A DNA stretch of 38,010 nucleotides from Pirellulaceae bacterium (lineage in GTDB: Bacteria; Planctomycetota; Planctomycetia; Pirellulales; Pirellulaceae). The notes under the pieces are model-generated. The model did not search any database. It saw only the letters and a program-made list of their open reading frames with translations, and was not told where the DNA came from. Below are positions 1-9,800 of the stretch, in pieces. The stretch lies in the NCBI GenBank assembly GCA_016784735.1, contig JADHUC010000086.1, positions 1 to 38,010 on the forward strand, in the 5' to 3' direction. The stretch's first letter is position 1, and every line of letters starts with the position of its first letter. The translations under genes and the position numbers were made by a program.

Positions 1-1421
1 TCCCAATCGTCGGCCATGAACACGGACTTGTAGTTCTGCCAGGCGGCCTGGGCTTTGTCCAGCGAGCCGTATTTCTGTTTGAGAAAATCGGCGAACTTGC
101 GGCGCAAGAGCACCAGTGCGTCGTCCTTCAGGTTCGTGATCCCCCACCACAGCAGGCTGTCTTCATTCTGGAGTTGAATGATTGCCACGGCGGGTTCGTC
201 GGCCAGCCGCACGCCCGTGTAGGGATTGGGCCGCGTGTAGATGGCTTTCATCCAGGCCTTGTATCCGGCCTGGAACTTCGGATCGAAGTAGACGAGCCCC
301 TCGGGATTGTCGCGGCCTGAGTTGGTTATCTCCCAGTTCTTTCCCAGCTTGGTGGAAACGGCCCAGTAGGCGTCGATGATGGTGTAGATGCCGGCGCTCT
401 TCATGGCCGCCACAACTTTGAAGATCGCGTCCAGCTCCCGCTCGTCGACGTCAGTGATCTGCGAGTCTTCTGCTTTTGGCGGGATCATGGCGAAGATGCG
501 TAGAGCGTTCACGCCGCGCTTGGCGAGGAACCGGGCCTGGCGGTTCAACGTCTCCAGGCTCTGATCCGGCGAAGTGCGTTCGCCCGCGGCCCAAAACCGC
601 ATCGGCTGGCCGTCGCCGCGGACAAATGAGTTGCCGTCTTCGCTGAGCCGGATGAAACCATGCTCGCCGGCAACCTGTTCATTCAAGTGCCGGAGGTCGA
701 GCAGAGCGGCTGCGTCGAACTTGTCGGGATTGGGCTGGAAGTCCCAAGCTCGTCCGGGCTGAAACGCCACAATCGGTTCCGGCGGTTGTTCATGGGGCCG
801 GTACTTGCCGCGTGGCTGGAATGCGTCGGCGCTCAACACGAAACAGTCCATTCCGCCCCACCGATCTTTGGCCTTCTGACCGCCGAGGTACCACGCGAGT
901 TTGTGCTTGCCTTCCTTCAGTTGGAGTTTGCCTAGATCGAACCACTCGGCTCGTGGAGGATAAAACGGGTTGCCGTTGGCGGCGATGGGAATCGCATCTT
1001 GGCCTTTGCGGACATCTACGTCGACGGTCTGCTGCGCGTCGTCCAGCTTGTAGCTCAAGCCCGTGCCGGCTGCGGCACGGACCCAGAGGTGATACTCGCC
1101 GGCATGAGGGACCTCGACTACATACTCCCCGATGCCGGTCGGTTCGTTCTCATGCGAGAAACTGCAAATCCACTTGCCGCCGGAAAGCTCATCGGGATTC
1201 ACATCGTCCAGGCCGGGATTATCCACCAGTTGTTTCGTGACGGCCTGCTCGCCCTCAACCCAGATAATCTCCTCGGCGGCCGTGGCCAAGGACGGGACAC
1301 ACGCCACGATACACACGATCGAGAGAACGCTGGCGAATCCTAGGAGTTTCGCGCAGAGGCGCAGAGTCGCAGAGGTGAAGAGAATCTTGGCGATCGCTGG
1401 CGGCCGAGATGTTTTTGTCAT
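1..1421 (-). CDS. Secreted clan-A glycoside hydrolase-like protein (partial, C-terminus beyond the left edge)
   Basis: The frame is open from the ATG at 1421-1419 to the window edge: 473 codons without a stop. The N-terminus has a long basic region followed by a hydrophobic stretch ending near ATAAEE, so it is probably exported. About residues 55-200 look like a beta-sandwich carbohydrate-binding domain (EGEQAV, GEYHLWVRAAAG, GGQKAKDRWGGMDCF). From about residue 225 the pattern is a TIM barrel: FIRLSEDGNSFVRGDG, then FLAKRGVNALRIFAM, and QLQNED with Glu about residue 420, the position of the acid/base Asn-Glu pair in GH5/GH42-like clan-A enzymes. The nucleophile would lie outside the window. 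It is the third gene of a minus-strand carbohydrate operon, 110 bases after the kelch gene. Substrate is unknown. Reality of the gene is near certain; the exact family is inference. Confidence 0.85.
   Translation of the reverse strand, partial: MTKTSRPPAIAKILFTSATLRLCAKLLGFASVLSIVCIVACVPSLATAAEEIIWVEGEQAVTKQLVDNPGLDDVNPDELSGGKWICSFSHENEPTGIGEYVVEVPHAGEYHLWVRAAAGTGLSYKLDDAQQTVDVDVRKGQDAIPIAANGNPFYPPRAEWFDLGKLQLKEGKHKLAWYLGGQKAKDRWGGMDCFVLSADAFQPRGKYRPHEQPPEPIVAFQPGRAWDFQPNPDKFDAAALLDLRHLNEQVAGEHGFIRLSEDGNSFVRGDGQPMRFWAAGERTSPDQSLETLNRQARFLAKRGVNALRIFAMIPPKAEDSQITDVDERELDAIFKVVAAMKSAGIYTIIDAYWAVSTKLGKNWEITNSGRDNPEGLVYFDPKFQAGYKAWMKAIYTRPNPYTGVRLADEPAVAIIQLQNEDSLLWWGITNLKDDALVLLRRKFADFLKQKYGSLDKAQAAWQNYKSVFMADDW
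1352..1375. repeat. Three tandem 8-base units CGCAGAG(G/T) inside a signal-peptide coding region
   Basis: Three consecutive copies (1352-1359, 1360-1367, 1368-1375) differ only in the last base. On the coding (minus) strand they read as CTCTGCG-type units and encode the ATLRLCA part of the N-terminal segment of the partial glycoside hydrolase. Twenty-four bases equals eight codons, so the reading frame is kept. Similar CTCTGCG-rich repeats are, from memory, common in some cyanobacterial and planctomycete genomes; this was not checked. Confidence 0.6.
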
Positions 1422-1531
1422 TGGTCAGCTCCCGTGTAGGTGGCAGTTGCAGTTCATTGCGCCGTCTCGATAGGCACCTTCTCGAATTCCCGATTCTTCA
1501 TTTCAACGCCGCTCGGACACACCCACCGCGA

Positions 1532-3667
1532 TCATAGATCCTCCCTGGCCACGCTGGATGCGTCCAGCCTCAGGACGTATATTTGCCCGCGCGTGTCGGT
1601 CGCCCAGATCAGCCCGCGCTTTGCGTCATAGGCGGCTCCGGCGCTGACGTTTCGTCCATCCTTGCCTGCCGGCGACGGCCCGGCAACGGTCAGTGCGACC
1701 CATTTGTTGGCGGCGCAGTCGTAGGCTGGCGTCGGGCGGATTCCGGACGAGTCCGCTGGCAATGTCGAGCCGACGTCCACCATCAAGTCGGCGTCGGGCA
1801 GGTAGACCAACTCGCGCAGAAAGGAGGGGATGGCCGTGGCCCCAGCCATGCCGGATGGGTCCAGCCGCTGGACCGCCCCGCTCTTGCGGTCTACCGCGAA
1901 GGCCTGGCCGGTGAACGGCCGGCCGTAAGCTGTCGGGAAGCAGATCAGCCGGTCGCGTCTGGAGTCGTAGCCCATACCGCAGTGGTCGACAGCCGACCCT
2001 GGCAGGCGTTCGCCACTCAGCTTCACCGGCTGCCACACGCGGACCTTGGCATCGAAGCCGAAGATCTCGCCCCTGGCGGTCCAGCAGTAGATTCCCTCCG
2101 GCGTCTGGCAGCAGGTCAGCGTGTAGAAGCTGCTGTTATAGCTCATGCCGTCAGGCTTTCCGGTTCGCCCGATCCAGTCGGCCGCAGCCGGGTCGAAGAG
2201 GTAACTCCAGGGGTTGTGCCCAACGAAGACCATCAGCCTGGCCACGGGATCGTATTCGAAAGCCTTGTAGGTATGCCCGCTGACCCAAGGACGGCGGTTG
2301 AAGTTGAAGCCGGTCGGGTAGCTGGTGTTGCTATAACACTGGCCGAGACAGAACTCGACAGGGAATGGAAGTTCCCAGCGGTTGGTGGCGAAGTGATACA
2401 TCGGTACGTCGCTGCCGCAGTGGGCACAGTGGCCGCCGGACCAGCGGAGCAGCACGTCGCGGTCGGGGGCGATGCAGGCCGAGCCCCAGTCGCGGTTGAC
2501 TCGAGGCTTCAGCGGCGGGTCCATGACGACCCAAGTATTGACCGGGAGAGCCTTGAGCTTCGCCTCGTTGGCGGCCGCGTCGGGCCTGCCGTCGGCCTCG
2601 ATGAAGCCCTGGGGCAGGAAGCAGGCCATGGTGCGGTACTCGCGCTGGTCGGGGGCGACGCCGCTTTGACCGGCCAAACTGGTCCAGGTGTTGGCAGCGG
2701 CGTCGTAGACCCAGTCGCCGTCGTCGCGGAGTTGGTACAGCGGCCCCATGTACCAGATGTCGGTGTTGTTGTGGGTGAAACCGCCGGAGAGTCGCACTTT
2801 GCCGTTGCCCGTGGCCGTCAGGGTGTGGTTGGCCCGCGGCGGCGGAGCGGTCTGGGGATGCCGGTGTTCCCAGCGTTGCTTGGCTGGGTCGAAGACCCAC
2901 GTGTCGTTGGTCATGTAATCCAGGTGGTCGCCGCCGAAGAGGGCGAAGCATTTCGTCTTGGCGTCATAGGCGATGGGCGAGAGCGCTCGCGGCGCGGGCT
3001 CGGTGTCGAGCCACTCGGCGGCCTGCTCCAGGGCCAATTGGGCGTCCCAAAGGACCTTGAACGCGTCCGGGGATACGGCCGACTTCAGGGCCGCCGTCGT
3101 GTCCGTCAGCGACCTGTCGGCGTCTTCCAAGCGCGCAAGCGCCCGGTCGAGGCCAACTTGCGCGGCGGCGTCCAAAGGCTTGCGGCCCGAGGCCTGCATA
3201 GCCTTGAACGCCGCCGTGGCGTCGGTGACGTCCTTGGTTGCCTTTTGCAGCGAGGGGATCACGTCGGCGGTTGCCTCTTTGACCTGGTCCTCGGGCGCAG
3301 CGCCGTCGAAATAGATGGAACGAGCAGCCGCGGCGGTATTCTTAACCTCGTCGCGGATGGATCGCACCCGATCGTGGAACAACTGGAGCGGATTGGCCTT
3401 GCGCAGGTCGTCTTGGATGTCCACCCAATTTCCCGCCCTAAGCACACGGGTGTGGGCGGCGCCGTCGTCGGCGGCCTGATCGCATCCGCCGAAGCTCAGG
3501 CCCAGGTCGTCGGACACCCTGCAATCGGTCCCCCAAATAATCGGTTTGTTCAGGTCGGCCTGAGGCGCGGAACAGTATATGGGCTTGGCCTTCTGCGCCA
3601 GCGCGGGCAGCGCGGGCGCAAGGGCCGCCAACAGGCCAGCCGCCAGCATGGAGTAGTTCCGGATCAT
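1532..3667 (-). CDS. Secreted kelch-repeat beta-propeller protein
   Basis: A protein of 711 residues starting at ATG 3667-3665, preceded by a perfect AGGAGG eight bases upstream; the open frame continues further upstream but into the previous gene. Residues 1-24 form a clear signal peptide ending ALAQ. About residues 55-215 are helical and charged, possibly coiled. From about 225 the sequence has kelch/galactose-oxidase-like blades: FDPAKQRWEHRHP, NHTLTATGNGKVRLSGG, WVYDAAANTWTSL, FEYDPVARLMVFVGHN, FGFDAKVRVWQPVKLSGE, YDAKRGLIWATDTRG. A cysteine-rich stretch (GGHCAHCGSD, CLGQCYS, LTCCQTPEGIYC) could form disulfides. No catalytic site could be identified, so binding or an oxidase-like role remains open. 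The start overlaps the stop of the upstream GH127-like gene as ATGA, implying translational coupling. Confidence 0.88.
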   Translation of the reverse strand: MIRNYSMLAAGLLAALAPALPALAQKAKPIYCSAPQADLNKPIIWGTDCRVSDDLGLSFGGCDQAADDGAAHTRVLRAGNWVDIQDDLRKANPLQLFHDRVRSIRDEVKNTAAAARSIYFDGAAPEDQVKEATADVIPSLQKATKDVTDATAAFKAMQASGRKPLDAAAQVGLDRALARLEDADRSLTDTTAALKSAVSPDAFKVLWDAQLALEQAAEWLDTEPAPRALSPIAYDAKTKCFALFGGDHLDYMTNDTWVFDPAKQRWEHRHPQTAPPPRANHTLTATGNGKVRLSGGFTHNNTDIWYMGPLYQLRDDGDWVYDAAANTWTSLAGQSGVAPDQREYRTMACFLPQGFIEADGRPDAAANEAKLKALPVNTWVVMDPPLKPRVNRDWGSACIAPDRDVLLRWSGGHCAHCGSDVPMYHFATNRWELPFPVEFCLGQCYSNTSYPTGFNFNRRPWVSGHTYKAFEYDPVARLMVFVGHNPWSYLFDPAAADWIGRTGKPDGMSYNSSFYTLTCCQTPEGIYCWTARGEIFGFDAKVRVWQPVKLSGERLPGSAVDHCGMGYDSRRDRLICFPTAYGRPFTGQAFAVDRKSGAVQRLDPSGMAGATAIPSFLRELVYLPDADLMVDVGSTLPADSSGIRPTPAYDCAANKWVALTVAGPSPAGKDGRNVSAGAAYDAKRGLIWATDTRGQIYVLRLDASSVAREDL

Positions 3668-6507
3668 TTTCGCGTTCCTCCTATTCCAGCGGCTTGGTGA
3701 CTCAATACAGCCTTGACGATGGCGTTGGCGATGGCTTGCATCCCCTTGTCGCCTGGGTGCCCGGCGACACCATCGTGCGTGAAAGAGCGTTCTGAACGCG
3801 CCGCGTTGGCGGCATCCTGACCGAGTGGGCCGATGTTGACGAAAATGCCTCCGGCCTCCTGACAGGCTTGGCTGAGTACTTGGTCCTTGGCAGCGTTCGT
3901 CCAGAAACAACTTCGCACCACCACCAGTGGACGGCGCCCGGCGAGGGTGCATCTCAGGATGTTCATCACGCCGGCCTTGAATTGCGACTTGGCGTCCTCG
4001 GAGTCCAGCGCCGATACATTCTCTCCGATAGCCAATACCACCAGGTCAGGCTCGAATGCGAAACAGTCCTTTAATTGCAGGTCCACGTCATAGGTCGCGT
4101 AGTTGCGCTCGAAGTCCGCAATGTTCCGGACCATGATCTCGGGCGTCGCGCCGCAATGCCGAGCCAGTGCGCCGGTGACGAGATGGACATAATCCTTGTC
4201 TTGAGAACTGGCTGCCATGCCCCAATTCCCGGTCCAACCGATACCCGGATTGGGACCGTGCAAGGTGATGCTGTTTCCCAGAAAGAGAATCCGGCGAATT
4301 GCCGAAGGCTTGACCTCCGGCTCGGCAGTGACGGGAAACATGGAGATGCGGAACTTGGTGCAGCCGTAGGGAATGAGCGTCACTTGCTGCGGAGGATTCT
4401 GCTTGGCAGCCGGCAGTAGCGGCAGTCGGGGGGCAAGCGGGTCGGGATTCCAGGCGACTGCGACCGCATTGGTCCGCAGCTTCAAGGGTGCCGCCAGCGG
4501 CCAGTCCCATCGGGCAGGCATCGCCGTACGTTCGATGGTCAGGTTGGGGTCTTGCACGTCCAACGCGAATTTCCACTGGGTGGACCGGTCAGGTGTGTTG
4601 GCGTCCAAGGTGTCGGGGATGGGCAGGGCGAATAACAGGGGGCCATAGGAGACCGTGGCGTACTGCACGCCTCGGGTGCTGTTCTTTTCGGGGATCGTCA
4701 CGAGTGTGGCTCGGTGAGCGCCGTCGTAGGGCGCGCCTGACGAGGCGTCGCGGCCGGTCTGCAGGCACGCCGTCATGGGAAGCGTCAGCCGGACGCTGTC
4801 GCCCGGCTTCCACGTGCGGTGAATCCGAGCGAATCCCGAAGGACCGTTCGAGAAAAAGGGGTCAGGAGTCATTTGCCGGGAACCGGCCCTCCGGGTGCTT
4901 CGCACAAATGACTCCTGACCCCTTTTTCTCCACTCGGCGGCGACAACCGAGCCGTTCACTTCCAGTCTTGGAGCCGTGCACCAGCCGGGAATGCGGAAGT
5001 CGAGCGGGAAGGCTGCCTCCCGCGCGGGCTGCACGGAAATCTCGGTGGCTTCGTTGAACGGATAGTCGGTCTTGCAGGTGATCACAATCGGCACACGATC
5101 GGCCACCAGCGCGGTCACCTTGCACGGCCCGTAGCAGGTGGCCGCCAGACCGTTGTCACAGGTGCCCATCCACATATGCGTGACATACCATGGCACAATC
5201 CGGTTGAGCGCGGCCGTACAGCACAGCGGTGAGTGCTTCCGCTGATAGGTGCCGCCTGACGCCCTGGGACCGTGCGGAAAGTCAGGCGACAGGTTGGCGA
5301 ACCGGTTGGGGCTCTGGAAATAGACGTGTGTCTTGAAATCTCGCGAGACCGTGGCCGGTCCCGCGTTGAAGAACGCCCGCTCCGCCCGGTCCGCCATCCG
5401 GCCTTCGCCGGTTACGAGAAGCAAGCTAATCTGGCTCCACACGTAACCCGCCACGTCACAGGTCTCGCTGCCTCGGAACGCGCCCGTGGGACCGTACCAT
5501 TCGTCAGAAACTGGGACGCCGTGAGGTTGCATCGATACTCGATCGAGCAACTCGTGCCAGCCGACGGCTGCTTCGAGGTAACGTCGGTCTCCCGTCCACA
5601 GATAGCCCACGGCCCAGGGCGTCGTGCTTTCGAGGAATTCGACTACGTGGGCGTTGGCTACGGTGGCACCCGGATTCAGATCCGGCGGGTCGCGGTACCG
5701 ATTGAGATTCGGCAGGAGGGCTCCGCCTTGCTGCTGAAACATAGCGTCCAGCGCGGCGGCGATGCCTTGGTTGCCCGTCCAGCAATAGGTGTCATAAGCC
5801 GGCCACGGATTCGACATGTTGCCCGTGATCCAACGCAGGCAGTCAGGGTCTGGGGCATAGGCTTGCTCGAGCGCATCCAGAACGTGCTTGTCGCCCGACC
5901 CTGCATAGAATCCCGTCATGGCTCGCCCCAGCAGGCCGCAAGCCCACAGCGGCCAGCCTTCCAAGGCGGCAGTGACCGCCTTCCGGTCATCGGGGTTCTT
6001 GCGGTCCAGCCACCAAAGGAAGAGCAGGCCGTCGCTGTTCATGTTGTCGGCCACCGCATACAACCGATTTTTTGCCAGCGCGATCAGCGTTTCGTCGTGC
6101 AAGGCAAAGCCCAGGCGGGCCAGACCGTCGAACCAGTAGCCGCCGCCTTCGTATGGCCAAGCGCCCTTGTACCACAACAGTCCTTCACCAGTCATCTTGT
6201 GGTCGGGAGCCCAGGCCCGCTTGAACTCGTCGTCATACTCGTCCATGTGACCGGTGAAGCCGTCGCGTGCGGCCAGGCACCAGTCGCGCAGCCAGCCGTC
6301 TGGTTCTATCGCACCGGGAGGTAGGGCCAACAGCGCTGGACGCGTTGACGGCTCGAAGGGCCGCCGGTAGTTGACCGACGCCGGGGCTCCGGCTTCGCCC
6401 GCATGGGCAATCGGAGCCAGTGCGAGAACCACTCCGCCCAAAGCCCAACCAAGCAGCACGCGGCATCGTGGTGATCGCCCAATTTGGGCCCTTCGAGTCT
6501 TGAGCAT
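3664..6507 (-). CDS. Secreted GH127-like (beta-L-arabinofuranosidase type) protein fused to an SGNH hydrolase
   Basis: A protein of 947 residues starting at ATG 6507-6505 (GAGAGGAACGCT upstream). Residues 1-36 are a signal peptide ending AHAGEA. Residues about 50-640 match the GH127/DUF1680 layout: an alpha/alpha barrel with Glu348-x-Cys350 and the adjacent Cys429-Cys430. These correspond to the zinc-binding Glu/Cys cluster and nucleophilic Cys known for that family. Residues about 737-940 are a separate SGNH/GDSL-type esterase domain: ILFLGNSITLHG with Ser747, IGEN in block III, and a C-terminal Asp/His block near HPGDKG. The likely job is removal of arabinose or related sugars plus de-esterification of the same glycan, outside the cytoplasm. 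A perfect palindrome at 4850-4930 is read in frame as about residues 527-553. First gene of the minus-strand operon; its stop overlaps the start of the kelch gene. Confidence 0.87.
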   Translation of the reverse strand: MLKTRRAQIGRSPRCRVLLGWALGGVVLALAPIAHAGEAGAPASVNYRRPFEPSTRPALLALPPGAIEPDGWLRDWCLAARDGFTGHMDEYDDEFKRAWAPDHKMTGEGLLWYKGAWPYEGGGYWFDGLARLGFALHDETLIALAKNRLYAVADNMNSDGLLFLWWLDRKNPDDRKAVTAALEGWPLWACGLLGRAMTGFYAGSGDKHVLDALEQAYAPDPDCLRWITGNMSNPWPAYDTYCWTGNQGIAAALDAMFQQQGGALLPNLNRYRDPPDLNPGATVANAHVVEFLESTTPWAVGYLWTGDRRYLEAAVGWHELLDRVSMQPHGVPVSDEWYGPTGAFRGSETCDVAGYVWSQISLLLVTGEGRMADRAERAFFNAGPATVSRDFKTHVYFQSPNRFANLSPDFPHGPRASGGTYQRKHSPLCCTAALNRIVPWYVTHMWMGTCDNGLAATCYGPCKVTALVADRVPIVITCKTDYPFNEATEISVQPAREAAFPLDFRIPGWCTAPRLEVNGSVVAAEWRKRGQESFVRSTRRAGSRQMTPDPFFSNGPSGFARIHRTWKPGDSVRLTLPMTACLQTGRDASSGAPYDGAHRATLVTIPEKNSTRGVQYATVSYGPLLFALPIPDTLDANTPDRSTQWKFALDVQDPNLTIERTAMPARWDWPLAAPLKLRTNAVAVAWNPDPLAPRLPLLPAAKQNPPQQVTLIPYGCTKFRISMFPVTAEPEVKPSAIRRILFLGNSITLHGPNPGIGWTGNWGMAASSQDKDYVHLVTGALARHCGATPEIMVRNIADFERNYATYDVDLQLKDCFAFEPDLVVLAIGENVSALDSEDAKSQFKAGVMNILRCTLAGRRPLVVVRSCFWTNAAKDQVLSQACQEAGGIFVNIGPLGQDAANAARSERSFTHDGVAGHPGDKGMQAIANAIVKAVLSHQAAGIGGTRK
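4850..4930. repeat. 81-base palindromic element read in frame inside the GH127-like gene
   Basis: Arms 4850-4874 and 4906-4930 are perfect 25-base inverted complements (left arm begins GAGAAAAAGGGGTCAGGAGT). The 31-base spacer is GC-rich with further partial complementarity. The element length is a multiple of three and is translated as an unusual basic insert (KRGQESF ... MTPDPFF) in the C-terminal beta part of the GH127 region. It breaks the look of the surrounding domain, so it is probably an insertion that kept the frame. Peptides of this type are remembered as recurrent in planctomycete proteins; not checked here. Confidence 0.85.
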
Positions 6508-6811
6508 AGCGTTCCTCTCCTTAGCATCACTCTTCTTTGTCAGTGCGGAACGGTGAGGCCGGAGGCCGGCTTTGTTGTGTGTTCTGTCTGAAGCCTCGGG
6601 CTTTCGACCCGTTGACGACGCCACCGGGGCCGATTATAGCTGTTTCGGAATCGGCCGGGCTATCTATCCCGTTGTAGTCTAGTGCGTCTTCAACGCTTAA
6701 TCTTGGGGTAGCGAAAGTGGCGTAAGCTTCCAGCTTGCGACTGTTTGTCCTTGGCAAGCTGGAAGCTTACCCCACCTTTTTGCCTTGAAGACGCACGAGA
6801 GAGGTACGACC
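6508..6811. other. Divergent intergenic region with a palindromic element and presumed promoters
   Basis: This 304-base stretch separates the minus-strand GH127-like operon from the plus-strand lyase-like gene. It must hold the start signals of both. No sigma-70 box pair stands out clearly. About a third is taken up by the palindromic element at 6682-6796, which ends only 15 bases before the ATG at 6812, so the hairpin could sit in the 5' leader of that gene. No coding sequence is supported here. Confidence 0.6.
6682..6796. repeat. Nested palindromic element, copy 1 of the AAGCTTCCAGCTTGC family
   Basis: Inner arms are 6717-6738 and 6754-6775, 22 bases with one mismatch, core GTAAGCTTCCAGCTTGC. 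An outer, unrelated inverted repeat of 12 perfect bases (GTGCGTCTTCAA at 6682-6693 and its complement at 6785-6796) brackets it. The inner part is almost identical to 25427-25484, about 18.7 kb away inside a gene. The spacing from the right outer arm to the downstream start codon leaves room for only a short Shine-Dalgarno (GAGAGG). Confidence 0.85.
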
Positions 6812-9800
6812 ATGATAAACCCTTGGATCGCGACGGTGTGTGGCTTGGTGTTCCTGGTGAGCAATTTCTCGCACGCCCCGGCGGCCGACTGGCGTCATGA
6901 GATGAAGCTGGTCGACTACATGGGCGTCTACGATTTCCCCGAGGAACTGGTCAGCTTCTCGTTCACCTGTCCGAACCGCATGGTGCAGAAGGACCATTTA
7001 CAGCTTCAGTGCGAAGGACGTGAATCTCCACTGGTGTACCAACTCTCCAACGTGGTGGAGAACGATGGCTATTTGAGCAGCGCCACCGTGCATTTTCGTA
7101 GCGACTTGCAGCGCAATTCCAGCCGGCTCTTCCGCCTCGTCCACGATCCGGCGTATATCGCCAAGTTCACTCCGCATGTGACGTTCAAGACCCATGATGA
7201 TGGAACAGCGGTGATCGGAGCGAATCTGCAACAGCTTCGCGTGCCTGCTGACGGTGCAGTGGCTTCCGCCGGATCGGCCCCGATCCTGGGCATTTCGCGC
7301 GACGGCGGAGCGACGTGGGTCGGAGGCGGGACTCTGCTTCTGCCGGAAGGTGTCACCCTCAACGGCGTGCGTGGTACGATCGTGGACCAGGGCACGCTGT
7401 TCATCAAGCATCGCCTGCTCTACACGTTCAACGCCAACCGCACGTGGCAGGTGGATCTGACAGTGCAGCATGATGAGAAGCACGTGCTGGTGGATGAAGC
7501 GCTCAACGGCTTCGCGCCGGGGGACGCGGCGTTTTGGAGGCTGTCGTTTCAGAAAGGGCTGGAACCCGACAGCCGGCTGGTGATGTGCAACGGCGGCTAC
7601 AACGCCGGCCCTCGCGGGCAGTATTGCGGAGCGTACGACCGGGATCTGCGGGCGGACGGAGCGTTGCCGTACCAACTGGGGCTGTACACCGCCAATTCCT
7701 ACGGCGTGATGCGGTCGACGGTGGTCTTCAACGACAACGGCCAAAACGCGCTGATCTTTGCCATCAACCGCCCTCGCGATTGGAAGACCGCCACTCGACG
7801 TGTATGGAGCGCCGTGAATGCGCCGGAGAACATCTACTTCTATCACCGCAACGGCGACAGCTTCGCACGGCTTGCACTGCTGGGACGCGAACGGCACTGG
7901 GCGCTCAGTTTGATCCCGCGCAACGAGGTGGTAATCAGCGAATTGCCGATGACGCCGGCGGATCAGACGCGGGCGCAGAGGAAGAAGCCGCCGCAGCGAT
8001 ATGTCGTCCGCAAGGATCTCGAAGGCTATCCGTCACAGAACATCCGGCAGTTCGGCGCCGGGCCGGAGGTGCGGCTGTGGCAGAAGCTGACCGACTTCAG
8101 CCTCAACGCCTACAAGGACATGGTCTTCGATTTCGACGAGCCGCTTGCGCCCTACGATCCCGAGGGTGAAAAGTGCAGCTACGACGAGTACTGGACGCGG
8201 CCCGGCTTCGGAAACGTTCGCGGCTACATGTACCAGTTGATTCAGCGTTACTGGGACGTTTCCGGCAGCCTGCAGAGCGCCTTCGGCAAGAGGTTCGAGT
8301 TGTACGCCAACAGCCGAGCCGGTTGGACCGCCGAGCAGCGCAGGCGTATCCGCTCTATCCTCATCTTCGCCACCAATTTCTTGATCGAAGACAGCTTCTC
8401 GCCGCATATCAGCATGATGGCCGGACAGCCGAATTTCGTCTTCGACGCCAAGGGCTCGATCCCCATGGCGGTTGCAACATTCCCGAACCACCCGCATGCA
8501 GAACGTTGGAAGAACGAGTTCACTCGCTTCTGGAGCGAGTGGCTCGACGTGTACACGCGGCGGACCAATCCCGGGCTGAACACGCACGGCGGGCGTTGGA
8601 TGGAGAACATTGCCTGCTACTGGCATGCCTCGCTGTTGAGGAGTTTTTATCCGGCCGAAGCGATGAGCCGCTGCTGTGACACCGAGATTTACGACCATCC
8701 GCTGTTCAAGGATCTGATCCGCTGGACGCTGGACGGTCTGGCACCGACCGAGGAATCCTGCCGGCGGCTGGTGCCCATCGGTGCCCATGCCCGCGGCGAT
8801 GTCGAGGGCGAGCGGATGCGAGGAGCAGCCGAGTTGCTCGAAAAGAGCGATCCGACGCTTGCCGGGCAGCTACGGTGGTGCCTGACCGATGGCCGGGAAG
8901 GCATCAAGCCCGAGCTTCGTTCACGACTCTACACCGACTACGGCGCGGTGATGTGGTACGACTCGGGCGGGCCAAACGAGGCGTTTCTGACCATTCAGCA
9001 GCTCAACGGTTCCGGCTATCGCTGGACGGCCGCCAGCAACGGCGCGCTGTACTACGCCACCAAGGGGCACCGCTGGAGTTGGAATGGCGCCGAACAAAAC
9101 GGCGATAGTTTCGACATTAGTCAGCTTCCGCTGTTCAATCTGGACGGCAAGTCGCTGGGGGCACACCGGGTGGACGGGGTACTCTATGACTTTGATTTCG
9201 CGCAGTTCTATAAGGCCGCCGGCTCGAATCCCGCCTACCCCTGGCGCGGCGTGATGATGCTCCGCGACGATTACCTGGCCGTGTACGATCACGTGGCCGA
9301 CCCCAAGGCTGTCGGCAAGTTTCAGTGGTGCAACTACGAGGCGTTTCTTCAGGCGGAGTTTTTTGCCCAGCCCGACTTCACGGATCTGAAGGAGACCAGC
9401 GTACCCCGTTTCAGGAATCAAGGGGGGCCGCTTCGTTGGGACTGGGGCAACGAGGCGCCGCTGGAGTCGATGCGGCCCGGGCCGTTCTCGATCCGCTGGA
9501 CCGGCATGCTCATGCACGACCGTTGGATGGGTATGCCGCCAGCGGCCGGCAATTACTCCATCGTGGCTGAGGTCAACCCTGGCGACGAGTGCCGCATCTG
9601 GCTCAACGAGCGATTGGTCTACGACAGCACCACAGGCAAATCGGCGCGGACGCGGCTGGGCGACCGCGAGTATGCCGATGTGAAGATCGAGTACGTTCAC
9701 CGCAGCGGCCCCGCACGGATCAGCGTCAAGTGGGGCACTGACAGGCTCGTCCCACCTCGTCCTCAAGACACGTTTCACCGGCTGGCGATGCCGCAAATCT

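Noticed and set aside
1583..3700. Plus-strand open frame of 705 codons
   Set aside because: It is the antisense shadow of the kelch gene: no signal peptide, Shine-Dalgarno or family pattern, and Val/Gly/Arg-rich translation.
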